Numbered from the stretch's first letter, positions 36,278 to 49,363 are shown. The stretch is 64,000 nucleotides of DNA from Hemibagrus wyckioides (GCF_019097595.1 NC_080731.1:4898241-4962240), one strand, 5' to 3'. Numbers and translations are program-made. Notes: a model not told the origin generated them from the sequence alone.

Positions 36278-37150
36278 CTTCAGTCCAGCAGTTTCAGCTG
36301 AATTAAAGGTTTCTATTTATTACAAAAAGAGAGCAAGGTTATGAGTTTTATTTTAAAGCCACATTAACACAAAACAGCTTGTCCTTGCTTTCGCCTCCAG
36401 CCACTGGGTCAAATCCGGGCTGTTTGCCCTGCCTCCTTCCAAGTGACGCAAATACACCAAACCGCTCCCATTAGCCCCATTTCTTCATCAAAACCAAAAC
36501 TCAGCATCCAATCGTTGACGTTTCGGACAGACAAGTTCCAGACGAGCTTTCGTCTAATATCTGTCTGAGCTCTGTGTGATGTTCGATGAGGTGAGAAAGC
36601 AGGAGCATGACATCGGAGGTGAAACCACATTTGCATTTGCAGCCAAGAGGTGACCAAGATTCGTAATTACAGGCTTGGGTTCTTAATAAGCTGTTATTGC
36701 AATCGTTATGACGATCTAAAGAAGCTTACAGCCAGCCTGCCATGTGTGCGGCATGAATTCAGAGCCTTCTTAGTAGTGAGAGTTAGATCAGACCTACAGC
36801 TAATGCTATAGTGTGTGTGTGTGTGTGTGTTAGAGGAGGAGGATTTGTTCTACAAGATGGTGTCTAAAATGTCAATCAGAACACTCACATTAAACAGCTC
36901 ACATTATGGCAGCGTTTAAAATCATGCTCTGTCTGTTTTAATGGCCCTCCATAATGAAATTAATTGACATCAACCAATTAAAGTTAGAAAAATCATGACA
37001 GGCGGAAGCATTCTCGTTAATTCACAAAGACAGACTGTGTGTGTGTGTTTAATTAACAGTGTATTGCAGGAGAAAAAGGAGCAAAAATCTTTTCAAGCAC
37101 ATCTGTACAAATGTAATTACTCCCGCTTTGTAATCACTCCTTCAACATAC

Positions 37151-37284
37151 CTCCCTGCCTGTAAGACGCCGGATATGGTGAAGAGTCCGAAATCGGTGAT
37201 GACCACTTTCCCGTTGTCGTAGAAGACGTTCTTCGACTTCATGTCCTTGTGAAGAATGCCTTTGGCATGCAGATAGCCCATGCC
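37151..37284 (-). CDS. ksr2: ksr2 coding exon 12: catalytic loop and DFG segment
   Basis: The 134 bases encode [40 protein letters not shown] and LQAG. The catalytic loop is HKD instead of HRD, typical of KSR. The Asn (KSKN) and DFG are intact, so nucleotide and metal binding may be kept. MEK binding through this lobe is established for the family. The acceptor is TTGGTCAG and the donor GTATGT. It ends with AG, the first two bases of an Arg codon. Confidence 0.95.
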
Positions 37285-37376
37285 CTGACCAACAAACACA
37301 CAAAACAGCTACATTTCAACTGTTACACAACAAGATTTTTTACTGATCAGTACACTGTATACATAGAGCAAATCAA

Positions 37377-37377
37377 C

Positions 37378-37417
<40 letters not shown>

Positions 37418-38061
37418 TCTTATTATGATTTAAAAATTAAAAAAAGCAAGAAAAATCATTTAAAAAATCCAAAACAAATGATCTGTTACTGAAAGGTACA
37501 GAAAAAAAAATAATAATAAGATAAATATATAAAATATATAAAATATTTAATATATAAAATTTATTTATTTATATTTAATATATCAAAAAAATATATCAAA
37601 AAAACCAAAAATTAAAAATAAGCATAGCTCCCTTCATAAAAGTGAGCAAGACCCTTCTGAGAACATATGGAACAAAAGTAATGACACCCCATGGAATATT
37701 TAAAATTAATAAAAAACTTCAAGAAATCTTGAAAACTATTTGCTAACAGGATCGTGTTGTTTTATTTATTAAGCATATATTAAATTTTATTTTCTCTTAC
37801 ATTCAAAAAAGCCATGTTCAAAAAGCTTAAAACTTTCTTTATGGAGGTCTTGGACCAAGATTAAAGATCTACAAGTCTCTTGTAGACTCACATTGTATAC
37901 ATATAGTAAGAGAAAGCAACACCGTGCTATCACATTATTCATAAAATCCCATATATTAATAATTAATAAATTAATAATAAATAATTAATTATTAATATAA
38001 TATAATATAATATAATATAATATAATATAATATAATATAATATAATATAATATAATATAAT
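37377..38061. repeat. AT-rich simple repeats
   Basis: An AAT array (37377-37418), AT-rich filler, and a TAATA pentanucleotide array (about 37996-38061) between ksr2 exons 11 and 12. Confidence 0.85.
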
Positions 38062-38217
38062 TGTAAGAATGCAGAACATTTTAAAAACATTTTAAAAAGA
38101 TTTTTAGGAAAAAATGCAAAAATAAAAAATAAAATAAAATGTCACTGCAGGTACTGCTATAAAAAACAAAAAAAGTGACATATCATAAATAAAGATGGAA
38201 CCGGTCACCCGTCCTAC

Positions 38218-38314
38218 CTTAACCATCTCCTGTGCGATTTGTCTGGTCTTGTTGACGTCCAGGATGACTTTTGCATCTCTTATTACAGCGTACAGAGTCC
38301 TCCCTTTACACAGA
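38218..38314 (-). CDS. ksr2: ksr2 coding exon 11: pseudokinase hinge/C-lobe start
   Basis: Ninety-seven bases encode [20 protein letters not shown] and [12 protein letters not shown], preceded by one base completing Ser. This matches the KSR hinge region and first C-lobe helices. The acceptor is CTCTTCCAG and the donor GTAGGA. Small substitutions against the mammalian sequence as I recall it ([11 protein letters not shown] for YSVVRDAKIVL) are conservative. The intron on its upstream side carries the second TATACCTC-type array. Confidence 0.94.
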
Positions 38315-38712
38315 CTGGAAGAGATGATGAAAAATATTAAGATTCAGCAGTCATATCTGTAGGGTTCCCGATTTCAAAGAGCTCAGCTGTGTTTACGACG
38401 GGATGCTATCAGCACCACAGCCGCAGGTCGAGGAACTGTCTGTGGAGTGGATCGGCAAAGTGAATTAGAAATCACGCTGAGATGTTTGCACGACTATATT
38501 AGTGCTCCCGGTTCATCACGCAGAGGTCCGGCTCTTTTAAAACTTCAGTCAGATCTTCACTCACTGCACTGGATTACGTCTTCTTTAAGGCTGTTTTTTC
38601 ATGATGGTCAAAAAAAACCCCTCAAAATCCCAAATCATAAGGGAATCTAAATAAATCATTGTTATTCATTCAAACTAATACAGGTGATAGAGCTGGATTT
38701 TGGTCCAAATCA

Positions 38713-39745
38713 GTCAAACACTAGTTTCTGTCTTGTGAAATCTTACAGTGCATGCTGTCTTTAGTGTCTTATTTCTCATCTCAATATCCCCTGGTTTTGA
38801 CCTTCACCCATTCTAACTGTGTATATGATTATTTTAGTTTATTGCTATACATCAGTACCTCCATACCTCTATACTCCTATAACTCAATACCTCAATACTT
38901 TAATACTTCAATACTTCTATACCTCAATACTTCAATATCTCTATACTTTTACAGCTCTGAACCTATATACCTCTATACCTCAATACTTCTATACATCAAT
39001 ACCTTGATACCTCAATACTTCAATACCTCAGTACCTCTATACTTCAATATCTTTATACCTCTATACCTCTAGACCTTTGCACCTCAATACCTCAATACCT
39101 TGATACCTCAATACTTAAATACCTAAATACTTCAACACCTCTCTACGTCTATACCTCAATCCCTCTATACCTCAATACTTAAATACTGTAATACCTCTAC
39201 ACCTCTAAACCTCTATATCTCAATACCTCAGTACCTTTATACTTCAATATCTCTATACCTTTACAGCTCTGAACCTATATACTTTAATACCTCAATACCT
39301 CTATACCTCAATAATTCAATACCTCAGTACCTCTAAACTTCAATACCTCTATACCTCTACATCTTTGCACCTCAATACCTTTATACCCATATACCTTAAT
39401 ACTTCATTACCTAAATACTTAAACACCTCTATACGTCTATACGTCAATACCTCTATAGCTCAATCCCTCTATACCTCAATACTTAAATACTGTAATACCT
39501 CTATACCTCTAAACCTCTATACCTCTATCTATCTATATTTTAATATCTCTCTACCTCTACACCTCTTCACCTCTATACCTCAACAGCTCGAACGTCTACT
39601 GAAGATCAGTCAAACACTAATTTCTGCCCTGTTGTGAAATCTTACCATGCAGGCTGTCTTTAGTGCCTTATTTCCGATCCCCATATCCCCTGGTTTTGAC
39701 CTTCACCCGTTCTTCCAACTGTGTATATAAATTACTCTAGTTTAT
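38713..39745 (+). repeat. TATACCTC-type array, second locus, flanked by direct repeats
   Basis: The array (about 38840-39590) is bounded by two related blocks, 38713-38845 and 39606-39745. They share CAAACACTA(G/A)TTTCTG, GCTGTCTTTAGTG, ATATCCCCTGGTTTTGACCT and AACTGTGTATAT. The array units match the first locus. Confidence 0.88.
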
Positions 39746-40644
39746 TTCTGCTTTCCTGTGTCTTGTCCCTCACAATAGATTTCAATTAAACCCACAGCGA
39801 GCACTTGCACTTACATGCTGCCTCATTTCACCACACTGTACAATGAATTTCTATAAACTGGGGAATCAGGACCAATTTATTACCATGGCACACAAAGAAA
39901 GATGGAGCTGTACGTAATGGGTTCGAATGTTGTAATTGTTTGTGCTTTTAGCATAATCTTCTCTCTGAGACTTGAGGTCATGTGTGTATTTTACATTATG
40001 AAGCTCTTGTGCACTCGCCAGAGGCTGTAAAGCTTGCCCTCTGTCTGTGCAAGTGGCACGTCGGTGCATCTCCTCGCTGTGGTTTCATGCGTATCGACTC
40101 ATTTATTGCCTGCTAAGATGTTAAGTCAGACTGCTTCTTATGTCGTTTCTCCATGTGGGAAATCGGGAGCTTATGCATTGTAATGCACTGTGACAAGATT
40201 TAACTAAATAAATAAATACAAATATGAAATTTATATTTTATTACCTCACATTGGTGTTGAATATGGTCAGAAAGTTTTGATTAATTCACTATTTCACTAT
40301 GACAGTAGCTGGCTGATTTCACAAGAAATCATTTAAATCTAATATAAAAAATAAATAAATAAATAAATCTAATTAAAAATGTGCTCTTATTTAACAAAAA
40401 ATATATATTATTTTGTATATATAAATAAATATATTTGTACATTCAAATATATATATATCACTGATATGGTGAAATATTCAGTAAGGAAATAATTATTTAA
40501 CATTTACAAAAGTGTAAAGTGTGTATTTTATTTGATTTGATTTTTTAAAGTGTATAAAAAATAGATTCGTTGGCAAATTGCTGTAGTATGTTTAAGAGGA
40601 TTATTACAATATTTATGGATGTGCTGCTACTGTAAAATTAGAAA

Positions 40645-40675
<31 letters not shown>

Positions 40676-40939
40676 ATTTCCTGTAGTGTATGGCGATCTT
40701 CATCTGGTACATTCAAGTCATTTTGTATATTTACAAGATGAACGTACATGAACTACACCATGAAGTCGTAATTCCGAGTGGGAAATTCTTTTGGTTTTAG
40801 AGCACAGAGTTTCCGAGTTGGGGGAATGATAGTGAAAAAAAAAAAAACATGGTGGAATCAACAGAGGCAACGTCTGTAGTTAATGGTGCATATGATGAAA
40901 CTGAACGTTTATTCGTCTCAGAAGCTGAATTCGAGCTTG

Positions 40940-41423
40940 CATAACATTATGACCACCTGCCTAATATTGTGTTGGTCCCCCTTTTGCTGCCAAAACAGCC
41001 CTGACAAATCGAGGCATGGAGTCCACTAGATCCCTGAAGGTGTGCTGTGGTATCTGGCAGCAAGATGTTAGCAGAAGTCCCGTAAGTTGCGAGGAGGGGC
41101 CCAACCTACAGGACTTAAAGGATACGTACAGGACATAAAGGATACTTTTGATAGATACTGACCACTTCAGACCAGGAACACCCCACAAGAGCTGCAGTTT
41201 TGGAGATGATCTGATTCAGTGGTCTAGCCATCACAATTTGGCCCTTTTGGTCAAACTCGCTCAAATCCTTACACTTGTCCATTTTTCCTGCTTCTAACAC
41301 ATCAACTTTGAGGACAAAATGTTCACTTGCTGCCTAATATATCCCACCCCCTAACAGGTGCCATGATGAGGCAGTGTTATTCACGGCACCTCTCAGTAGT
41401 CATAATGTTATGGCTGATCGGTG
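40940..41423 (-). mobile_element. deleted Tc1-like element, second family
   Basis: The minus strand carries the transposase N-terminus ([40 protein letters not shown]) and C-terminus (PRFVRAVLAAKGGPTQY) with the catalytic middle deleted. The right end is AATGTTATGGCTGATCGGTG followed by TA. The left end keeps CATAACATTATGACCACCTG but has lost its outermost bases. Non-autonomous relic. Confidence 0.8.
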
Positions 41424-42268
41424 TATAATTGCAATATAATACTTTGTTCTGCATGTCCTAGAAACATTGCTGTATTTATTGGTAGTTAATTAACAGAAGG
41501 TACACCTCCACCAAAAAGTGGCACCTGATGTCGTAATTTGTCCCGAACTTCCCAGGAGCACCCGAACGCTCAAGGAGAGCTTCCCAAACACAACACCTAA
41601 TATAAATCACATCCATGTCAGCAGCGGCTATTTGGCACGGTCAATTACTGATTCTGAGCCGTGTAGAGAGAGTTCCAGTAGTTTGCTTCATGCTGTCACG
41701 TCCTGTCGCCAGTGCTCAGGCTACAGCTGCGCTGCATGTATGAACACGTGGGTGAATCACGTCTGCGTTTTGCTTGTTAGTGCTAAAAATGTCAACACAA
41801 CCTCACAACACTGTCTGGTCAGGACATTCTCTGGATAATTGTGTTCTGTGTGGCTCTGAAGCTTGTTTGCTTTTGCTGATGGAAGGCTGCACAATTATTC
41901 CACGCAGGATAAAGTAATATGAAAACCAATCACCGAACAGTCAGTCGTGGCATTGCCCAAACAAACAATCAATATTTATGTTACTCGCACTTGAAAAAGC
42001 AGGGGCTTTTGCAGATGGAGGCTGTTTCTCTCAATTTCACCTCAATTTGGTCTGTTCAGGCTTGCTGCTCCTAGATAAGTGCTTTGAATTGAAACAATTA
42101 CATCTTTTGACCTTTTTCAGGTACATTAATACTACGATAAAGGAGGGAGGAAAAAAGAGAAAAAGTTTGGATTTGCTGTATTTCAGTATTAAAACATTTT
42201 AGAGTACATAAATGTGCAATCTGGTTCGCTAGAAAATCGATTCGGATTGTACAACTGAACAAACGACT

Positions 42269-42294
42269 CAGTGCTCGCACACACACACACAGAC

Positions 42295-42329
<35 letters not shown>

Positions 42330-42339
42330 GACACACACA

Positions 42340-42373
<34 letters not shown>

Positions 42374-42376
42374 AAC
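42269..42376. repeat. (CA)n microsatellite
   Basis: A CA array interrupted by CAGA and CAAA steps. Confidence 0.95.
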
Positions 42377-42448
42377 AAGACAGTCAAGCAGAAAAACATA
42401 AAGTATCAATTCAAAAGAGTTCATATTAGTGTACATCAGCTGCTGCTA

Positions 42449-42461
42449 TAGATAGATAGAC

Positions 42462-42512
<51 letters not shown>

Positions 42513-42513
42513 G

Positions 42514-42606
<93 letters not shown>

Positions 42607-42645
42607 CTTTATTCATCCCAATGGGAAATTTACTATTGACAATGA
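42449..42645 (-). mobile_element. GATA/GACA array attached to a SINE 3' tail
   Basis: A GATA/GACA array (42449-42606) followed on the plus strand by TACTTTATTCATCCCAATGG then GAAATTTAC. That is the reverse complement of the 3' tail seen in the tRNA-Leu SINEs, so this is a 5'-truncated copy on the minus strand. Confidence 0.7.
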
Positions 42646-42999
42646 ATCAACACCTTCTGACCAATCAGAATCAAGAATTCAACAGCGCTAATAATATGAA
42701 TGATAAATGTGTATATATAAATAAATACAGGAGTTGTGCTCTAGGTGTTTCCTACTATTTCCTTAACAACTACTGCTGTATCTGAATCTGAATCTGATTA
42801 TAAATATGATTATCTTTCTTCACTGTTCCCACACACTACAAGGTTTCTGTGGAAATTTGTCTAAAAGGGAATGTCTGGGGTTGTGAATAAACCCAAACCC
42901 GAGAAGAGAGCTGTATTAAACTTTTACAGCTCCATCACCTGTACACTAATGAAATAATGGAAGTACCAGAGGGAAAGATGTAGGTCATGTGACGCCTAC

Positions 43000-43367
43000 C
43001 TGGTGATGATGGCCAGGTGAGGCGGGCTCATGCACGCCCCCATGAAAAGCACGACGTTCTCATGGCGTGTGTTCCTGTATGCCATCACCTCCCGCTTGAA
43101 GGCCTTGAGCTGATCCTCGTTGTCTCTCTCGATGTCGATGAGACGGATGGCCACCTCGCCGTGCCAGCGCCCGTGGTAGACCTGCCCGAAGCGGCCCTTC
43201 CCGATCAGTTCACCGATCTCCAGCTGCTCCAGAGGGATGTCCCATTCCTGCAGGAAGATGCTGGTCTGGCTCGCCTTGCGCGGGAAGTTACGCGCCGACA
43301 GCAACGACAGGTTCATCTCCTCGAACTCGTCGGCCGAATCCTCGGCTTCGTGGTTCCCGTCTTCGTT
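43000..43367 (-). CDS. ksr2: ksr2 coding exon 10: start of pseudokinase domain
   Basis: The 368 bases encode an acidic lead ([19 protein letters not shown]), RKASQTS, and the N-lobe of the kinase-like domain. The glycine loop is intact (GKGRFG). The usual VAIK lysine is Arg (VAIR), a KSR hallmark that weakens catalysis. [20 protein letters not shown] is typical of the RAF/KSR family. The acceptor appears to be TTCTCTAAG, a rare AAG, chosen because it gives phase 0 after TSD and the family order TSD-NED. The donor is GTAGGC. Confidence 0.95.
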
Positions 43368-43699
43368 CTTAGAGAATTGGAGAACGTTATTCATTTTAGC
43401 TCACATGCATATTTTCTACAGACTGCATTAGCATGAGAGGAGAAAAAGAAATGATGGTCCTGTGTCTTGTGTAAGTAATAGGACACTTTTCTCATTAGAA
43501 CATTATTAAGGCTTCCAAGATTGACCTTCAGAGATGAACCGACTGTAATTTCATCCAGAAGACAGGAAGAACCCAGCAGCCAATTTCCCCACAAAAACTA
43601 AATGACTGTATACCTGAGAGAGGTTTAGTTTTAAACACAGAAATAAATGATATAGAATTTGTTTGAATTTTTATTAGTTGTTTTACTCTTTACTAATCA

Positions 43700-43709
43700 G
43701 GAGAGAGAG

Positions 43710-43743
<34 letters not shown>

Positions 43744-43792
43744 TCTCTCTCAGAATGAGGGTCTCTGTTTTGCTGTGGGGGGGCATTCATAT

Positions 43793-43838
<46 letters not shown>

Positions 43839-43957
43839 CCTCCTTCCTTCCTTCCATCTTTCTCCCCCCATCTAAAATGACAAATTAAAGGAAACACTCA
43901 GGGTCTCTGTTTTGCTGTGAGGGGCTATTATTTTTCTTTCTTTCTTTCTTTCTTTCT

Positions 43958-43996
<39 letters not shown>

Positions 43997-44000
43997 TCAG
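43700..44000. repeat. pyrimidine-rich tandem block
   Basis: CT and CTTT arrays, with GGGTCTCTGTTTTGCTGTG present twice (43760 and 43902 regions), so a unit of about 140 bases including a CTTT array was duplicated. It lies about 0.35 kb upstream, in transcription terms, of the exon 10 acceptor. Confidence 0.85.
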
Positions 44001-44502
44001 TTGACAAATGAAAGGAAAAACCAGTGAATGTTGGGGGTCATTTATTTCTTTTCCTTTCACGGTTTAAATCAGGCGCATCCTAGAGAGTTAGAGAGTTAAA
44101 GGGTTAATGCTACGAAATACAAAGTTCCTCTCACTGATTCCATTCATCCTGTGTGGAAACCTGATTTTCTATCATTTCTATCCTGATGCCTGTGGTCTCT
44201 CCCTGAACGACTCTGACAACATCTCCAGAGCACGAGGACTCAGTGAATGGTACGATGGAGATCACTATGATGTCACTCCCATGAACTCAAATATTCTGAA
44301 CACATGAACACCTATAGGTGAGTTTTCTGATGAGAAAATCTACTAGAAGAACGCTGTGTTAAAGATTTTCTGGGACTTCATCAGGTTCAAACACCGTATC
44401 AGTGTATTTCATGTTGGTTTTTCCTTTAATTTGTCACTTAAACAGTATAAACCCACAGATTATACATTCTTCATTCTGGTGATTACTATTAGCGAAACTC
44501 AC

Positions 44503-44551
44503 ATCTGAAGTAGGTTCCACTTCGATCTGCAGCAGAGGATTGCCATTGTTA
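44503..44551 (-). CDS. ksr2: ksr2 coding exon 9: linker
   Basis: Forty-nine bases encode NNGNPLLQIEVEPTSD, with the first base completing a Gly codon from the previous exon. GNPLLQIEVEPTS is a conserved KSR2 linker segment just before the acidic stretch that leads into the kinase-like domain. The acceptor is TTCTGACAG and the donor GTGAGT. The exon ends in phase 0, so the next exon must start a codon. Confidence 0.92.
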
Positions 44552-45132
44552 CTGTCAGAACATAAGAAAAACACCGAGAGAAAAAATCAATCCCATCATT
44601 AGGCTCAAGCAAACACTTTTATTTCAAAGATGCTTTCCATCAAAGAGGAACACGTTGCACATGAAAGGGATTTAATTACACGCAATATTCCTGCAACTTT
44701 ATTCCCATCCTTTTTATTTACTTAAAAGAGCTCCATTTTTGTGCGAGTTCACTCCAGAGTCGCATAATAATTCCCATTCAGTCGCTCGTGTACCGAGAAT
44801 CTGACACATGATGGCAAACGGTATCAAATCTCAGTGATGGTGGTGTGGATGTCAGTGCCGGTTGGGTTGGTTTAAGTATTTTAGATCTCCTGAGATTTTC
44901 ACACACTAGATCGAATGGTGCGAAAAACAAAAAACATCCAATGAGCGGAAGTTCTGTGGACAAAAACACTGTGTTCCAGACTGGTTTCCTCTCCTGGCAG
45001 CCAAGAACAGGATACTGAGGGTACAGTGGGATAGTGTGCAGGTTCAGTGGGTCTGATCTCTGTAAGAAGATCTAAGCTGAACATTCATCCATGTTATAAC
45101 ATATCATTTCAAGGGCTTTTGTATTTTATATA

Positions 45133-45620
45133 CAGTGGAACCTGGGCATACAAATTGAATTTGTGTCAAATTTTTCCATAAGAAATAATGTGAAATGCAG
45201 ATAATCCGTTCCAGCCGCCCAAAAATATGACCAATATTCCCAATACGAAGCGTATGTAAACTGTATGGCTGCTTACAAAGAATTGACCCAAGCCAAGCAT
45301 TCCATGGCAAGGGTCCTCACAGGAAGTCGTGCCACCAAGCTTGGGCTAAAAATAGATCAAGACCACCCACACCACCAATCTGTCAACAAAAAGACCCCTG
45401 AAGAATCACCTAGCTTTTGAACGTATGCAAAATGTATCGTGGGTTGACTCTTTCTAAACAGCTTTTGCAGACTGAAAAAAATTGTATCATTTCTAAACTC
45501 ACTTCCCTTGGCTTTGCTTGGCTTTCCACTGACGCAAACGGCTCCCGGACGTACACGCAACTCTAAATTCTTAAGGCCAAAATTCCTAAGGGAGGGCATT
45601 CATATGCCAGGGTGCCACCG
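45133..45620. mobile_element. 488-bp MITE with TA target duplication
   Basis: The left end CAGTGGAACCTGGGCATACA and the right end (reverse complement CGGTGGCACCCTGGCATATG) form imperfect terminal inverted repeats flanked by TA (45131-45132, 45621-45622). No transposase remains. The layout fits a mariner/pogo-type non-autonomous element. Confidence 0.7.
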
Positions 45621-46017
45621 TATATATAAAACGTATGCTATACTCTGGACCGGCTTTATTGATCCACAGATCAACATCTTGCACATCTCATCATTTTTCC
45701 TGGTTATTAGATCTAGAAGTCATACCTCTCATACCGTCTTCTAATTACAGGAATGTGCACAGGAGCCACATTCCTGGATCAGGCTCGAATGGTAATGACT
45801 GAACACATTGCTATGCATGCAGAGAGCCCATCATTAACATCATAAAGCTTTGTGTATTATGAGCTGGGAGAGAGCGAAGAGGCCTCACCGGAGACTGTAA
45901 TTATATCAAAGAGTGTACGGTCTGATCATAAGGACATGTTGGCTTGACTGATAATCACAATTATTTTAAATAAAATTTAAAAAAAAAAAAACAATACAAC
46001 AACAACAACAAAATCAA

Positions 46018-46286
46018 TAATAATAATAATAATAATAATAACTATAATTATTATTATTATAATTGTCATTATTATTATTAGTAGTAGTAGTATGATTGAT
46101 AATACTATTTTTTTACCTAATAAAAATAATTAACAATATTTAATATTATTATTTTAAAGGATAATTACAGTTTATTTTTTTATTAAACACTTTATTATTT
46201 TAATTATTTCTATTATTATAGATAATTATTTTTGTTATTTCATATTATCATTCTAATGGATAATCATGGTTTATTTTAATTATACA

Positions 46287-46319
<33 letters not shown>

Positions 46320-46420
46320 ATTTGTGTTTCTAACAATTTATTGGAAGCCTCATTTCTCTTAATTAGGCAGAATTTTGGACAGCTATAACTGTTTTTGCAA
46401 ACAGACAAATACAAAAATAC

Positions 46421-46505
<85 letters not shown>
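46018..46505. repeat. two (AAT)n/(ATT)n palindromic arrays
   Basis: Positions 46018-46082 and 46421-46505 each run from AAT repeats into ATT repeats, with an ATT-only tract at about 46290-46318 between them. Confidence 0.93.
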
Positions 46506-47489
46506 TATTTTATTTTTTATTATGTACATTTTTTTGCTTTATAACTCTGACATAATCCTGACTTGTCCATATCATAAACACGTCATGAGTTTCCATGACT
46601 ACTGATTCCTATTGATATAATAATATCATGTCATTATCTACACCACCAGGATCAGCTGCTGTGACACTTGAATTCCTGACCCTTTATTTCTAGTTAGCAC
46701 GCTTCATGACAGAAGATCGTCTTCGACAAAGAAAATCAACAAAAAAATCATCTTAAAGTACATTCACAATGCTGATAATGTCGCTAGATATAAATTAAAT
46801 TAAATAAAGACCAAACACAATATAAATCACACATACCCACGTACCATAAAGACACACAAATCAGACAAATCACACAAATGGGACATGACACTAATTGAAT
46901 CCGGCGTCTGAGCACAGAAACTGCATTAATCCAAGAAGACGCTGAGTTTTCTGCGCCCTCGACCAACACTCGGGCGCGGATCATCGTTCTAGCATGAACT
47001 CAACAACATCGCTGCATTTGCCCAGAGAGTTTCAGCAAATATTTTTGCTCCAATAAACTAATAAGTCTAATTCCTATTCAAATGTCCACTATGTTGATGT
47101 GATGTCTGAGTGAGCAGTGCTGAAAGTGACCGGTCACTCAACCTGAAATAATGCCTGGATCATGTCATCTGTGTCTTTTTATATCATTTTATATAAAATC
47201 CAGACATCTTTCAGCTTTATTAACGCTGGCACTAAATTCGCAGGATGGGTTTAATAACGAGAGTCACGCCACAAGTGTCTCTCCTCTCCTGAAAGAGACT
47301 CGGTCAGGCTGAGCATCAAGATTTTTTCCTTTCTAGTGGTGAGGCACTCCATGTTCATTAATCTCTGAAAGCATGGCTAGTTGTTGCCATGGCAGCAATC
47401 AAAATTCTTAGTTCATGTTCTGGACAATTTAAAAACCATGTTGATCTTTTTGAATGTAACCATGACAACGGGCATACGCCTGATTGGTT

Positions 47490-48395
47490 ACAACTAATTA
47501 CAGATCAATTCATTACAGACTCAAATAATTACAGACTTAATTCTTCAATACTTGAGTCACTACAGACTCGATTCATTGCAAATGATTCATTTCAGTCTCA
47601 TTTCACTACAGACTTGATTCTTCAATACCAACTCGATTCATTACAGACCTGATTCATTATAGATTTGATTCATTACAAACGATTCATTTCAGACATAGTT
47701 GCCTACAGACTTGATTCTTCAATACCAACTCAATTCATTACAGATTCGATTCATTGCAAACGATTCATTTCAGACTCAATTTACTACAGACTTGATTCTT
47801 CAGTACCAACTCGATTCATTACAGACTCGGTTCACTGCAAACAATTCATTTCAGACTCAGTTCCCTACAGACTTGATTCTTCAATACCAACTCAATTCAT
47901 TACAGATTCGATTCATCGCAAATGATTCATTTCAGACTCAATTTACTACAGACTTGATTCTTCAATACCAACTCGATTCGTTACAGACTCAATTCATTGC
48001 AAACAATTCATTTCAGACCCATTTCACTACAGACTTGATTCTTTAATGCCAACTCGATTCATTACAGATTTGATTAATTACAGACTTGATTCATTGCAAA
48101 CGATTCATTTCAGACTCGTTTCACTACAGACTTGATTCTTCAATACCACCTCGAGTCAATTCAGACTCGATTCACCCCAGACTTGACTCTTCAATACCAA
48201 CTCGATTCATTACAGACTCGATTCATTGCAAAGAATTCATTTCAGACTCATTTTTACTATAGACTTGATTCTTTAGCACCAACTCGATTCATTACAAACG
48301 ATTCATTTCAGACTCATTAAAGATTTGATTCTTCAACACTGAGTCGATTCAAGACAGACTCAGTACAGACTTGACACTTCATGACGGACTGATTC
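47490..48395 (+). repeat. GATTCATTACAGAC-type array, block 1
   Basis: Tandem 14-17-base units such as TTGATTCTTCAATACCAACT, CGATTCATTACAGACT and GATTCATTTCAGACTC are ordered into larger units of roughly 120 bases. Repeat ORFs inside are artefacts. Confidence 0.92.
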
Positions 48396-48434
48396 AGCAG
48401 AAGTTTAGCAAAACACACACACACACACACTTAC

Positions 48435-48501
48435 CCAGGCTCTGACAGCACAGGATGGAGGATAACTTGAGGAGCTCTGTTAGGAACCTCTGGAGTCACA
48501 T
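48435..48501 (-). CDS. ksr2: ksr2 coding exon 8: linker
   Basis: Sixty-seven bases encode DVTPEVPNRAPQVILHPVLS plus EP. This matches the variable linker following the FxFP motif in KSR2 (APQVILHPV is the recognisable core). The acceptor is GTCTGCAG, which follows a CA-type tract, and the donor is GTAAGT. The flanking introns carry (CA)n and GATTCATTACAGAC-type repeats. No separate function is known for this segment. Confidence 0.9.
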
Positions 48502-48941
48502 CTGCAGACACACACACACACACACACAGATTGTTAATGTTAATTGTTAATGATAATGAATTAGTCATAAATGATACAGCAGGAACAATCTGTCCATTTA
48601 TTCACAAACACACACAGAAATAATCAGCGACTCTAACAATCCTCAACACCTGTAACACTTCCATCATCATCCTCCTTCATGTTCATCAAAATGTTTTAAA
48701 AATCGAGGGGCTCCCACTGAGTTTGACCCCCAACACACACACACACACAGGGGTTTATTTGGGAAGAACAGAGCAGCCGCCTGCACACGACCCATCATTA
48801 GGAGCTTTAGATAAAAACACGCGCAGAGGAGGCATGGAGTCGCGTCTCTGAGAAAAGACAACAAATTACATCAAAAGAGATGTCCTTGGCTTGTCGTGTT
48901 GCATTGTGGGTATGAGTAACGTCCAATTAGAGTGCACTTAC

Positions 48942-48983
48942 CAGGGAAGATGAACTGCTGCTTGTATTTGTAGTAATGAGATG
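48942..48983 (-). CDS. ksr2: ksr2 coding exon 7: ERK-docking FxFP motif
   Basis: This 42-base exon encodes A-SHYYKYKQQFIFP plus the first base of the next codon. FIFP is an FxFP (DEF) motif, the ERK-docking site that lets KSR scaffolds hold active ERK and receive feedback phosphorylation. The acceptor is CTCTCTCAG and the donor GTAAGT. The length is a multiple of three, so skipping it would remove the ERK-docking site without shifting the frame. Confidence 0.93.
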
Positions 48984-49363
48984 CTGAGAGAGAAGAAAGA
49001 AGACAGCAGAGAGAGAGGAGAAAAGGAGATCAGGTTATTGCTTCATGTTATTTATGTGTAGAGCTAATACGGGATTTATTACAGGTTTCAGTCTACATGA
49101 AGCCACTTTACAGTGTGCTGGGGTGTTGTATAATAACACATAATCAATACACGTAGCTTGGATTGGTATTTTTTATGTCTTGCTGATGTATTAGACTGCA
49201 AGCTGATTGTCCCATAATGTCCCATAGGTTGATTTCAGTGTACTGGTGAAAAGGTTACGCTGAATAACAAGCCGTGACATTAAAAGTTTAATATAACATG
49301 TGACTGAAAACAAGAGTGATGTTAATAGTGTACTATACTAACACTGTGTGTGTGTGTGTGTAC

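Noticed and set aside
44107..44307. Plus-strand 66-codon ORF in a ksr2 intron
   Set aside because: Begins in ordinary intron sequence and shows no similarity I can recognise.
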